A DNA stretch of 64,000 nucleotides, taken from NCBI RefSeq assembly GCF_025979705.1, contig NZ_CP110136.1:1860001-1924000 (forward strand), given 5' to 3'. Under the pieces are notes generated by a model. The model did not search any database. It was not told the DNA's origin and saw only the letters and a list, made by a program, of their open reading frames with translations. This document shows, piece by piece, positions 26,769 to 34,912 of the stretch (positions are counted from its first letter, which is position 1; each line of letters starts with the position of its first letter). This stretch comes from Hymenobacter sp. YIM 151858-1. Its GTDB lineage: Bacteria; Bacteroidota; Bacteroidia; Cytophagales; Hymenobacteraceae. The translations under genes were made by a program, and so were the position numbers.

Positions 26769-28145
26769 TCAGTTTCGCGCCCGGTACACGGGTTGCACGG
26801 AGCGGCCGTGCAGGTACTTCTCGAGGCCTTCGTCGATGGCCTTACGATACACACCCAACACCTCGTGGAGGCGTTCGGCGGTTAGTTCAATGTCGGCGGG
26901 CTGGTGGGCGTAGCTCACGATGAGCGAGGGCAGCAGCAGGCCACGGCGCAGGGCCTCTTGCAGCACCAGGGTGCGGAACCCCTGCGAGGGCTGGTGGTCG
27001 GCGTCGCGGGTGGCGTACACCATGCACTGCGGCTGGCCCAGCACCGCGAAATACCCGGTAAGGTGGTACTCGGCAATGGATTGGGCCACGAGGCGGCGCA
27101 GGTATTCGCCGGCTTCGCGCATGTGCTCGTTCACGGGCTCGCGGCGGTACGTGGCCAGCACCGCGCGCATCGCGGCCAGCGAGTGACTTTCGGCCCCGTA
27201 GGTGGTCGAGAGCAAAAACACGCGCTCTTTTTGGTGGTGCAGGCCGCCCAGCTCCATCAGCTCGCGTTTGCCCGTGAGGGCCGCAATGCTGAAGCCGTTG
27301 CCGAGGGCTTTGGCCCAGGTGCTGAGGTCGGGCTTTACGCCGTAGAGCGCCTGCGCGCCGCCAATGTGCCAGCGCAAACCGGTAATGATTTCGTCGAAGA
27401 TGAGCACCGTGCCGTGCTGGTCGCAGAGGCGGCGCAAACCCGGCAGAAAATCCGGGGCGGGCGGCGTCTCCTTCTCAATTTCCAGAATCAGGCAGGCAAT
27501 CTGGCCGGGGTGCTCGGCAAAGAGGCGCTCTACACTACCTAGGTCGTTGTAGCGGAAACCCAGCGTGAGCTGCCGCACGGCATCGGGGATGCCCGCCCGA
27601 ATGGCGGTAGTGCCGATAAACCAGTCGTCGGTGGAGAAGAACGGGTGGTCCTGGCAGCAGGCTACCAAATCGCGGCCGGTGGCGGCGCGGGCCAGCTTTA
27701 TGGCGGCCGTGGTTACGTCGGAACCGTTTTTGGCGAACTTCACCATGTCGCCGGCGCCGGTGGTTTCCAGAAAATCCTCGGCGGCTTGCAGCTCCAGCAT
27801 GGTAGGCCGGCCCACGTTGGTGGTGCCGCGCAGCATTTCGCGTTGGGCTGCCCGCAGCACCGGTCCGTAGGCATGACCTAGGGTTACCGCCCGCAAGCCC
27901 ATGCCGTACTCGATGTACTCCTTTTGCTCGGTATCCCACACGCGGCAGCCTTTGCCGCGCACGAGGTACGGAGCCATGCTCTCCGGAAACTGGTCGTCGC
28001 CTTTGGCATAGGTGTGGCTGCCGCCCGGAATCACGGCATGAAAACGCTTCTGCAGGGCCGGCACGCTGGTGGGCAGGGCGGCAGCCGCGGGGGCAGGCGC
28101 TTCGGCTACCGGCGGCAAGGGGGCCGCGAGCACAGACGGAGTCAT
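26769..28145 (-). CDS. Class III PLP aminotransferase, GSA aminomutase-like
   Basis: This 458-residue fold-type I PLP enzyme is of the class III aminotransferase/glutamate-1-semialdehyde aminomutase family. Conserved points are HTYAKGDDQFP near the start, KNGSDVTTAAIKLAR, the cofactor-binding DEIITGLRW (D251) and the Schiff-base lysine K279 in WAKALGNG. The first roughly 28 residues are an Ala/Pro-rich extension. Homologues in capsule loci act on sugar-linked or small-acid keto groups rather than in tetrapyrrole synthesis; here the neighbours are sugar-tailoring enzymes. The exact substrate is unknown. Confidence 0.85.
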   Translation of the reverse strand: MTPSVLAAPLPPVAEAPAPAAAALPTSVPALQKRFHAVIPGGSHTYAKGDDQFPESMAPYLVRGKGCRVWDTEQKEYIEYGMGLRAVTLGHAYGPVLRAAQREMLRGTTNVGRPTMLELQAAEDFLETTGAGDMVKFAKNGSDVTTAAIKLARAATGRDLVACCQDHPFFSTDDWFIGTTAIRAGIPDAVRQLTLGFRYNDLGSVERLFAEHPGQIACLILEIEKETPPAPDFLPGLRRLCDQHGTVLIFDEIITGLRWHIGGAQALYGVKPDLSTWAKALGNGFSIAALTGKRELMELGGLHHQKERVFLLSTTYGAESHSLAAMRAVLATYRREPVNEHMREAGEYLRRLVAQSIAEYHLTGYFAVLGQPQCMVYATRDADHQPSQGFRTLVLQEALRRGLLLPSLIVSYAHQPADIELTAERLHEVLGVYRKAIDEGLEKYLHGRSVQPVYRARN

Positions 28146-28197
28146 GGGGGAGGGTGTTGAGGTGGAGGCTGAGAGAGGTAAGCGGTGTGGCCCTAGG

Positions 28198-29421
28198 TCA
28201 GAGCACCAGAAACTCGCCCCGGAAGCCGAGCTGCCGGGCTTGCTCCTCGATTTCGGGAGCGTAGGTTGGGTTGCTGATCAGCACCACATCGGGGCGGAAG
28301 CTCATCAGCTGTTCGGGCGCTACAACCGGGTGTGCCGTGCGGGGCATAAACTGGCCCTGGCGGCGCGGGTTGATATCGACCACCGCCACAACGGCGTCGT
28401 TCAGGTCGAAGGTGTTGAGGAAGGTAATGGCGCGCGAGCCGGCCGCCCAGATTACCACGTGCTTCCCACTGCTACGCAGCTCTTCGACGCGGAGTTGCCA
28501 CTGGGCAATTACTTTATCGGCAGCGGCGGTAAAGGCCCGCACGGCCACGGGCGTGGTGGGGTCGTGGGTGGGCGGCAACGAAGCCGGGTTGCTGAGCGGC
28601 ATACCTGCCGGGCGCGCCACCAGGCTGATGTACTCGCCGTGCCAGCACGGCTGCACATCGAGCACCTCGAACCCGCAGCTGCGGAACAGGTACGCCAACG
28701 ATTGCGGCGTAAACCAAGCGGAGTGCTCGTTCACGATGTTCCAAACCACCTGCTCGCCGATGTTGTAGAGCGCATTTGGTACTTCGAAGTAGATCAGCGG
28801 CTGCTCGCCTTCCGGAATGGCCCGGCGCAGCATGCGCACAAACTCGGCCTGGTGCGAGGCAATGATATCGAGCATGTGGCGGCAGCTGATGAGTGCCGCG
28901 CCCCGTAGCTTATCGGCCTTTTCGGGCCCGAAAAACTCCTTAACAAACTCCAGTTCCGCGGGTTCGGCCTGGCCCTCCCGCGGGGCATAGCCCGGGTCGA
29001 TACCTAGGCCCGAGCCCATGCCTGAGCGCAGCAGCGTGCGCAGAAAGTCGCCGTCGCCGCAGCCAATATCCACCACACGCTTGCCCTGCAGGCGGTAGCG
29101 CTCCACCAGGTCCTCGCCCAAGCCATCGGTAAAGGCTTTGAACGAAGGCGAAAACTCCAGCGAAAAGTCGTTGCGGGTGTGGGTGATTTTGGCTGGTTCG
29201 TAGGCCTCGTTTACGATGAAGTGGCAGTGCGGGCAAAACGAAAGCCGCACATCGGTGATGGGCGCGTTGAGGGCCGCCTCGTGCGTGGGCCACAGAATGC
29301 CCGTTTGGGTAGGCACTCCGTGCACTTCGTAGAATATCTCACAATCGTGGGTGCCGCAAACCATGCAGGGCTTGCTGGCCGCCACTCGCGGGGGAGCTTC
29401 TGTAAATGCTTGGGCTTCCAT
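28198..29421 (-). CDS. TylC3-like SAM-dependent C-methyltransferase (1)
   Basis: This 407-residue protein has an N-terminal zinc-type segment (CMVCGTHDC and FCPHCHF), a class I methyltransferase core (VVDIGCGDGDFL, near 110-121) and a C-terminal Rossmann-like domain (HVVIWAAGSRAITFLN). This three-part plan is that of sugar C-methyltransferases that act on keto-sugar nucleotides. It is related to, but clearly distinct from, the methyltransferase two genes upstream. A CCTCCACC element precedes the ATG. The substrate is not deducible. Confidence 0.8.
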   Translation of the reverse strand: MEAQAFTEAPPRVAASKPCMVCGTHDCEIFYEVHGVPTQTGILWPTHEAALNAPITDVRLSFCPHCHFIVNEAYEPAKITHTRNDFSLEFSPSFKAFTDGLGEDLVERYRLQGKRVVDIGCGDGDFLRTLLRSGMGSGLGIDPGYAPREGQAEPAELEFVKEFFGPEKADKLRGAALISCRHMLDIIASHQAEFVRMLRRAIPEGEQPLIYFEVPNALYNIGEQVVWNIVNEHSAWFTPQSLAYLFRSCGFEVLDVQPCWHGEYISLVARPAGMPLSNPASLPPTHDPTTPVAVRAFTAAADKVIAQWQLRVEELRSSGKHVVIWAAGSRAITFLNTFDLNDAVVAVVDINPRRQGQFMPRTAHPVVAPEQLMSFRPDVVLISNPTYAPEIEEQARQLGFRGEFLVL

Positions 29422-29466
29422 AGGCCAGTGGAGAGAAAAGTTGGTGGAGGGAGGTAAGCGTATGCG

Positions 29467-30741
29467 TTAGGCTTTGGCCAGCAGCCCGACCCGGCGCAAG
29501 GCCCGGGCGGCCTTGTGCAACAGCCGAAACCCGATACCCGACTGCTCGGCCACATCGAGCAAGGTGTGCTGCCCGTCGGATTGGTTGAGCACCCAGAGCA
29601 GGGCCATTTGCCATTGCTGGCCATCGAGCCCGCCGCCCAGGTGCTTGTACAGGCCGCGCTTGCCCAGCTGCGGCTCGCCGTAGGGGCTGAGGTTTTGGTA
29701 GGCGTAATCGTGTTCGAGCACCTGGCACACCCGGCGCAGCACCCGCCACGACTCGCGCAGCTGGCGGGGCTTCACGAAATCGGGGTTGTCGGCCGAGGTA
29801 TGGTACTCCGGAAACTCGCCGAACGGGGTGCGCGTGAGGCAACCCACCGGCAGGTTGAAGCCCGGCGAGCAGTACTGCCGCTCGTCGTAGCCGTAGGGCG
29901 AAAACCGACGCTGCCCGAAAGGCCCTAGGTCGGCATCGCGCAGGGCCACGGCAACGGCCCGGTCGGTGGTGGTGTGCCCCTGCCGCGAGCTTTTGTAGGT
30001 GAAATTGCCCGGCCCACCTAGGAGCGACAACACCAACCCGTGCCGGATGCGCGGTACCGCCGTGTGCTGGTGGGCGTGCAGCCAGGCAATGGCCCCGATG
30101 GTAACGGGCACAAACACAAAGCGGTAGGTGTAGCGCCGCTTGGGCCGCGCGGCCAGCCACTGCGCCAGCTCGGCGGCCACTACCAGGCTCGCCAGATTAT
30201 CGTTGGCAAGCGAGGGGTGGCAGATGTGGCACGAAAACAACACTTCTTCCTCCGATTCGCCGGGCAGCACCAGCTGCCCGTAGGTAAGCGAGCCGACGGC
30301 GTCGAGCGTCGCGTCGATACACACCTCGTATTCCTCGTCGAGCAGCTGCTGGCGCTGGTTGTGCGCCAGGCAAAAGCCCCACGTGGGGTTGTAGTAGCTG
30401 GTGCGGTAGGGTATCAGCTCGGGCTGCTCGGGCAAGGAGTGCAGGTGCTCCTCCAGCTCGGCGCGGCTTACCCAGCGGTGCACTGGCGTGCTGTAGCTCA
30501 CCACGTGCAGGTTGTGCTCCCGAAAATCAACCACGCGCCTCCCCTGCCGGTCGGCTATGTACGCATCGCAAATGTTCCACTCGGCGGGCACCGTCCAGTC
30601 GAACACCGGGGTGCCGCTGGCTACCTCGTGCACCTGCAGGCCGGGCGGCAGGTGCCGCGCCAGCACGTGCAACGTCTGGCGCACCCCATCGCCGGTAATG
30701 CTCCGGCAAATGGGGTACAGCTCGCGCAGCAGCGCGTGCAT
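29467..30741 (-). CDS. DUF4910 aminopeptidase-fold protein
   Basis: This protein of about 424 residues belongs to the DUF4910 group found in polysaccharide and sugar-modification loci. It looks like a zinc-dependent M28-type hydrolase: CHICHPSLANDN supplies a His and Asp ligand pair, a YDERQYCSPG segment follows, and EYHTSADNPDF carries a late His. A winged-helix-like domain sits at the C-terminus (about 350-424). An upstream ATG at 30828 is possible but would overlap the previous gene by 35 bp; the ATG at 30741 gives the usual LYPICRSITGDG start. Its real activity, peptide or sugar amide hydrolysis, is unknown. Confidence 0.75.
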   Translation of the reverse strand: MHALLRELYPICRSITGDGVRQTLHVLARHLPPGLQVHEVASGTPVFDWTVPAEWNICDAYIADRQGRRVVDFREHNLHVVSYSTPVHRWVSRAELEEHLHSLPEQPELIPYRTSYYNPTWGFCLAHNQRQQLLDEEYEVCIDATLDAVGSLTYGQLVLPGESEEEVLFSCHICHPSLANDNLASLVVAAELAQWLAARPKRRYTYRFVFVPVTIGAIAWLHAHQHTAVPRIRHGLVLSLLGGPGNFTYKSSRQGHTTTDRAVAVALRDADLGPFGQRRFSPYGYDERQYCSPGFNLPVGCLTRTPFGEFPEYHTSADNPDFVKPRQLRESWRVLRRVCQVLEHDYAYQNLSPYGEPQLGKRGLYKHLGGGLDGQQWQMALLWVLNQSDGQHTLLDVAEQSGIGFRLLHKAARALRRVGLLAKA

Positions 30742-30793
30742 AGCCCGGCCCGAGCCGGTTGCACGCGGCTCTGCCAACGCGGGGGCCGTAGCC

Positions 30794-32059
30794 TCAGACT
30801 TGTGCAACGCGGGTAGTGCTGGGTGCATAGCTAAATACCTCGAGCTGGGGAATGGCCACCACAAACTGCCCGCCCCACTCGTTGATGAAATCGAGGTGCT
30901 CGGCAATTTCTTCGCGCAGGTTCCAGGGCAGAATCACCACGTAATCGGGCTTTTCTTCCCGAATCATTTCGGGCGCCAGCACCGGTATGTGGCTGCCGGG
31001 CAGGTATTTATCCTGCTTGTAGGGCGAGGCATCGGCCACGAACTCGATGAGCCCGGTGCCCTGCAGGCCGCAGTAGTTGAACAGCGTGTTGCCTTTGGCG
31101 GCCGCGCCGTAGCCGGCCACGCGCTTGCCTTGGCGCTTCTGCTCCAGCAAAAACTCCAGGAAATCGGTGCGCACCGTATCGATGCGGGGCTGAAAATCCT
31201 GGTAGTACTCCAGCGTGAGCATGCCGGCTTCCCGCTCGCGGGCAAGCAAAGCGCGCACGGCTTCGGTTACGGGCTTGGTGGTATCGGCGGTGTGGCGGGC
31301 AAACACGCGCAGCGAACCGCCGTGCGTGGGCAGCTCCTCCACATCGAACACCGTGAGGCCCTGCGAGGCAAAAATGCGGTTTACGGTGCTCAGCGACAGG
31401 TAGCTGTAGTGCTCGTGGTAAATGGTATCGAACTGGCACTTCTCCACCAGGTTCAGCAAGTGCGGAAACTCCATCGTCACCACGCCGCCGGGCTTCAGGG
31501 CTACTTGCATGCCGCCCACAAAGTCGTTGATGTCGGGCACGTGGGCCAGCACGTTGTTGCCGATGATCAGGTCGGCTTTCTGCTCGGAGCTGGCCAGCTC
31601 GCGGGCCAGCTTGGTGGTGAAGAAATCGACCAGCGTGCGGATGCCCTTGCCGGCGGCAATGCGCGCGGTGTTGGCCGTGGGGTCGATGCCCAGCACCGGC
31701 ACGCCGTACTCGCGGAAATACTGCAGCAGGTAGCCGTCGTTGGAGGCCGCCTCGATAACCAGCGAATCCTGGTTGTAGCCGAAGCGCGTCATCATCATGT
31801 CCACGTAGCGCTTGGCGTGGTTTAGCCAGCTGGTGGAGTACGAGGAGAAGTAGGTGTACTCGGCGCCGAAAATCTCAACGGCCTTTTTCACCTCCCCGAT
31901 TTGCACCAGAAAGCAATTGTGGCAGACGTAGGTTTTGAGCGGGTAAAACAGCTCGGGCTCCTCCAACTGCTGCGCATTCAGCATCGAGTTGGAGGGTGGG
32001 CAATGGCCTAGGTCAGCGAATACGTGGTGTAGTTCTGTTTCACAGTGACGGCAGTTCAT
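30794..32059 (-). CDS. TylC3-like SAM-dependent C-methyltransferase (2)
   Basis: This 421-residue protein shows the full sugar C-methyltransferase plan. It has an N-terminal zinc-binding domain (CRHCETEL and YVCHNCFLVQ), a methyltransferase core with VIEAASNDGYLL (near 103-114) and an ENPDIxD-like region, a YHEHYSYLS motif, and a C-terminal domain with GYGAAAKGNTLFNY. In NDP-hexose 3-C-methyltransferases the YHEHY motif lies at the active site. The natural substrate would be a 4-keto-6-deoxy sugar nucleotide, consistent with the 3,5-epimerase next door. A CTCCACC element precedes the ATG. Confidence 0.87.
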   Translation of the reverse strand: MNCRHCETELHHVFADLGHCPPSNSMLNAQQLEEPELFYPLKTYVCHNCFLVQIGEVKKAVEIFGAEYTYFSSYSTSWLNHAKRYVDMMMTRFGYNQDSLVIEAASNDGYLLQYFREYGVPVLGIDPTANTARIAAGKGIRTLVDFFTTKLARELASSEQKADLIIGNNVLAHVPDINDFVGGMQVALKPGGVVTMEFPHLLNLVEKCQFDTIYHEHYSYLSLSTVNRIFASQGLTVFDVEELPTHGGSLRVFARHTADTTKPVTEAVRALLAREREAGMLTLEYYQDFQPRIDTVRTDFLEFLLEQKRQGKRVAGYGAAAKGNTLFNYCGLQGTGLIEFVADASPYKQDKYLPGSHIPVLAPEMIREEKPDYVVILPWNLREEIAEHLDFINEWGGQFVVAIPQLEVFSYAPSTTRVAQV

Positions 32060-32226
32060 AGTGCAAAGGGCTGTTGAGGAAGGTCAGGTGGAGGAGGAGA
32101 TTGCGCCGTCCGCAAGCGCATGGCTCCGGGCTGCTACCTTGCTAGGTGTTTAACGATGCGTGCTGATTGATACCTAGGAAACGTGGGTGAGCAAGCGGAG
32201 CCGGGGCGGCAGGGCTGCTTTCCGCG

Positions 32227-32793
32227 TTATTCGGCACTTAGGGCTACTGCCTTGTTGGTACGGATGAGGTTGAAATCGGGATGCTGCTGGTCGCGGGCCG
32301 ACACCAGCACCGGTGCAAACGGCCACTCGATGCCCAAAGCCGGGTCGTTCCAGCGGATGCCCCCTTCGTGGTTGGGCGCGTACTTGGCCGAAACCTGGTA
32401 GCTGATGTCGGTGTCGTCTTTGAGCGTCAGGAAACCGTGGGCAAAACCGGCCGGCACGTACAGCATGCGGTACGATTCGGCGGTCAGCTCCACGCCCAGC
32501 CACTGGCCGTAGGCGGGCGAGTCGGGGCGCAAATCCACAATCACGTCGTACAGGGCGCCGCGTGTGCAACGCACCAGCTTGGTTTCGGCAAAGGGCGCGG
32601 TTTGGTAGTGCAGGCCCCGCAGGGTGCCCTTGCGCGGATTGTGCGAGAGGTTGGCCTGCAGCGGCGGCGTGCTCAGGCCGTGCGCGGCAAACTCGTCTTC
32701 GCACCAGGAGCGGGCAAAAAAGCCCCGCTCATCGGCTATACGCTCCACATCGATAATGAAGGCGCCGGGAAGCTCGGTCTCGGTGAAGATCAT
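32227..32793 (-). CDS. rfbC: dTDP-4-keto-6-deoxyhexose 3,5-epimerase family protein
   Basis: This 188-residue cupin-fold epimerase epimerises C3/C5 of NDP-4-keto-6-deoxy sugars. Family signatures are RGFFARSW, TLRGLHYQ, the basic KLVRCTRGALYDVIVDLR strand and PAGFAHGFLTL; the catalytic His lies in GLHYQ. The frame is open to 32889, but the ATG at 32793 (MIFTETELPGAF) is the standard start. No rmlA, rmlB or rmlD lies in the window, so it probably acts on a CDP- or other NDP-keto-sugar made by the neighbouring genes rather than in dTDP-rhamnose synthesis. Confidence 0.9.
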   Translation of the reverse strand: MIFTETELPGAFIIDVERIADERGFFARSWCEDEFAAHGLSTPPLQANLSHNPRKGTLRGLHYQTAPFAETKLVRCTRGALYDVIVDLRPDSPAYGQWLGVELTAESYRMLYVPAGFAHGFLTLKDDTDISYQVSAKYAPNHEGGIRWNDPALGIEWPFAPVLVSARDQQHPDFNLIRTNKAVALSAE

Positions 32794-32967
32794 GCTAGTG
32801 GGGTAGTTGCAACAGGCGGGGCAGCGGGCAAGGGCGGGGTTGGTGCCGGCGTTGGCCGCCGGCCTGGGCACGGGCGCTTGCGGCAGCACCTAGGCCGGTG
32901 CCGGGCAAACGCCAGAAGCCAGTTGTGCCGGCCGAGGCCGCCGCTGGCTGCTGACAACTTGAAAGCG

Positions 32968-33855
32968 TTAGTCGATAGGCAGAATGGTGGGCACGGCAAT
33001 ACGCTCGCCGATAGGCGCCTGCACCGGCGCCGACAGAATTTCTTCCATCACCGGGTCGGCCACCTTGGTGGGCTCGTCGCCCCACACCTTCCAGGCCGCC
33101 GCGCCGCGCTGCCACATATCCTCGAGCAGGTTTTTGTCGCGGAGGGTATCCATGGGCTGCCAGAAGCCGGTGTGGCGGAACGCGGCCAGCTTGCCTTCGG
33201 CGGCAAGCCGCTCGAGCGGGCCTTTTTCCCACACGGTGTTGTCGGCCTCGATGTAGTCGAACACGCCTGGCTCCAGCACAAAGAAGCCGCCGTTGATCCA
33301 GGGCGTTTCGGCACCTTCGGGCTTTTCGGTGAAAGCATCGATGCGGCCCGAGTTTTCGCTGAGGTTAAACACCCCGAAACGGCCCGGCTGGCGCACCGCC
33401 GTGAGGGTAGCCGTGGCTCCCTGCTCGCGGTGGAAGCGCACGGCCTCCCGAATATCAATGTTGCCCACGCCGTCGCCGTAGGTCATGCAAAACGTTTCGT
33501 TGCCTAGGTACTCGCGCACCCGGCGCAGGCGGCCACCCGTCATGGTTTCCTGGCCGGTGTCAACCAGCGTTACCGTCCAGGGCTCGGCGTTGTGGCGGTG
33601 CACCTGCATTTCGTTGCGGTCGACGCGGAACGTGATGTCGGCGTTGTGCAGGAAATAATCCGCAAAGTACTGCTTGATCATGTGCCCTTTATAGCCGCAG
33701 CACACCACAAAATCGGTGATGCCGTGGTGGGCGTAAATTTTCATGATGTGCCACAGAATAGGCCGGCCGCCTACCTCGACCATCGGTTTGGGTCGTACGC
33801 CGCTTTCCTCGCTGATGCGGGTGCCGTAGCCCCCCGCCAGGATAACTGCTTTCAT
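32968..33855 (-). CDS. rfbF: Glucose-1-phosphate cytidylyltransferase
   Basis: This 295-residue nucleotidyltransferase makes CDP-glucose from CTP and glucose-1-phosphate. Signatures are [13 protein letters not shown] (near 6-18), [19 protein letters not shown], the YGDGVGNID metal site and [12 protein letters not shown]. It is about 38 residues longer than the usual 257 because of an extra C-terminal tail after the expected end. CDP-glucose normally feeds a CDP-glucose 4,6-dehydratase (RfbG), which is not recognisable in the window. A CTCCACC element precedes the ATG. Confidence 0.94.
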   Translation of the reverse strand: MKAVILAGGYGTRISEESGVRPKPMVEVGGRPILWHIMKIYAHHGITDFVVCCGYKGHMIKQYFADYFLHNADITFRVDRNEMQVHRHNAEPWTVTLVDTGQETMTGGRLRRVREYLGNETFCMTYGDGVGNIDIREAVRFHREQGATATLTAVRQPGRFGVFNLSENSGRIDAFTEKPEGAETPWINGGFFVLEPGVFDYIEADNTVWEKGPLERLAAEGKLAAFRHTGFWQPMDTLRDKNLLEDMWQRGAAAWKVWGDEPTKVADPVMEEILSAPVQAPIGERIAVPTILPID

Positions 33856-34056
33856 GTATTAGGTGAAGTTTGGTGGAGAGTAGCTGTTGAGCTGCTACGC
33901 ACGCTGGCCCTAGGTCAACGCGCCGGCAGGACACGCAATCTGATATGACTAAAGATATTTTTAATTATAACTTACCTATTATAAAGCAGGCATTTAATTT
34001 CAAAGAGTATAAATCACCTTCGAAATGTTACAACCTGGCGGCGCTGGCGGCGCTGG
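33856..34056 (-). promoter_or_regulatory. AT-rich promoter region of the rfbF operon
   Basis: This short gene-free stretch is AT-rich at 33943-34030. On the minus strand a TATACTCTTTG string (near 34003-34013) resembles the -7 element with one extra base. It probably starts transcription of rfbF, rfbC, methyltransferase 2, DUF4910, methyltransferase 1 and the aminotransferase. Confidence 0.35.
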
Positions 34057-34833
34057 TTACCACGGTGCCGGCTCGGCCGGGCGCCCCGACAGGTGTTGTA
34101 CTGCCTTTTTGGAAACCAGCCACACAAAGCGCGAGTTGGTAACGAGGTAGCGGCGCCACAGGCGGCGGGGCTCGAGGTACAGGCGGTAGGCCCACTCCAG
34201 CCACAGCTTGCGGGCCCACTCGGGCAGGCGGCGCTCCAGGCCGGCGTAGGTCAGAAACGCCTGCCCTACCCCCAGCATGCACGCTTTTACGCGCCCTTGG
34301 TGCTGGGCCATCCACTGCTCCTGGCGCGGGCAACCTAGGGCCACGAATACCAGATCGGGGTTGGCCTCGTTGATGCGGGCCACGTCGGCTTCGTCTTCGG
34401 CCGGCGTAAGCGGCCGGAACGGCGGCGAGTACATGCCGGCAATGCGCAGCGCGGGCAAATCCTGCCGGATGCGGTCTTCAATGGCCTGCAGCACCTTATC
34501 GGTGGTGCCGTAGAAGTACACCGACTGACCGCGCCGGGCGGCTTCGGCCAGCAGCATGGGCAGGGTATCCATGCCGGCCACGCGGGGCTGGCGGGGCCCG
34601 CCAAACCAGCGCACGGCGGCGGCCACAGGGCTGCCATCGGGGGCTACCACGGCGGCCCGGTTTACAATGGCGCTAAACGATGGTTGGCGGTAGGCCTCCA
34701 CCACCATGTGCACGTTGGCGAAGCACACGTAGGAAGAGGTACGGGCCGCACCCAGTTTCAGGATGGTATCGACCATGGCAGTGGGCGTACCGGTAGAAAT
34801 CCAGGTGTTCAGGACGGGGTAGCGTGGTAGCAC
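34057..34833 (-). CDS. WecG/TagA/CpsF family glycosyltransferase (GT26)
   Basis: This 258-residue GT26 protein is predicted to transfer a HexNAc or similar residue to the lipid-linked first sugar at the inner face of the membrane. Signatures are CFANVHMVVEAY, APDGSPVAAAVRWFG, FYGTTDKVL, LVFVALGCPRQEQWM and the basic C-terminal part LEWAYRLYLEPRRLWRRYL, which binds the membrane. The best start is a GTG at 34833. It follows the WcaJ-like initiating transferase by 79 bp, matching its expected role as second enzyme of repeat-unit assembly. Confidence 0.92.
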   Translation of the reverse strand: MLPRYPVLNTWISTGTPTAMVDTILKLGAARTSSYVCFANVHMVVEAYRQPSFSAIVNRAAVVAPDGSPVAAAVRWFGGPRQPRVAGMDTLPMLLAEAARRGQSVYFYGTTDKVLQAIEDRIRQDLPALRIAGMYSPPFRPLTPAEDEADVARINEANPDLVFVALGCPRQEQWMAQHQGRVKACMLGVGQAFLTYAGLERRLPEWARKLWLEWAYRLYLEPRRLWRRYLVTNSRFVWLVSKKAVQHLSGRPAEPAPW

Positions 34834-34912
34834 AGAAGCGGTGGATGAGGGGAGGCAGGAGGAGTCGTAAACTCGGCGGCACGAGCCTGCGTGGGGCTAA
34901 TACGGGGGCGGG

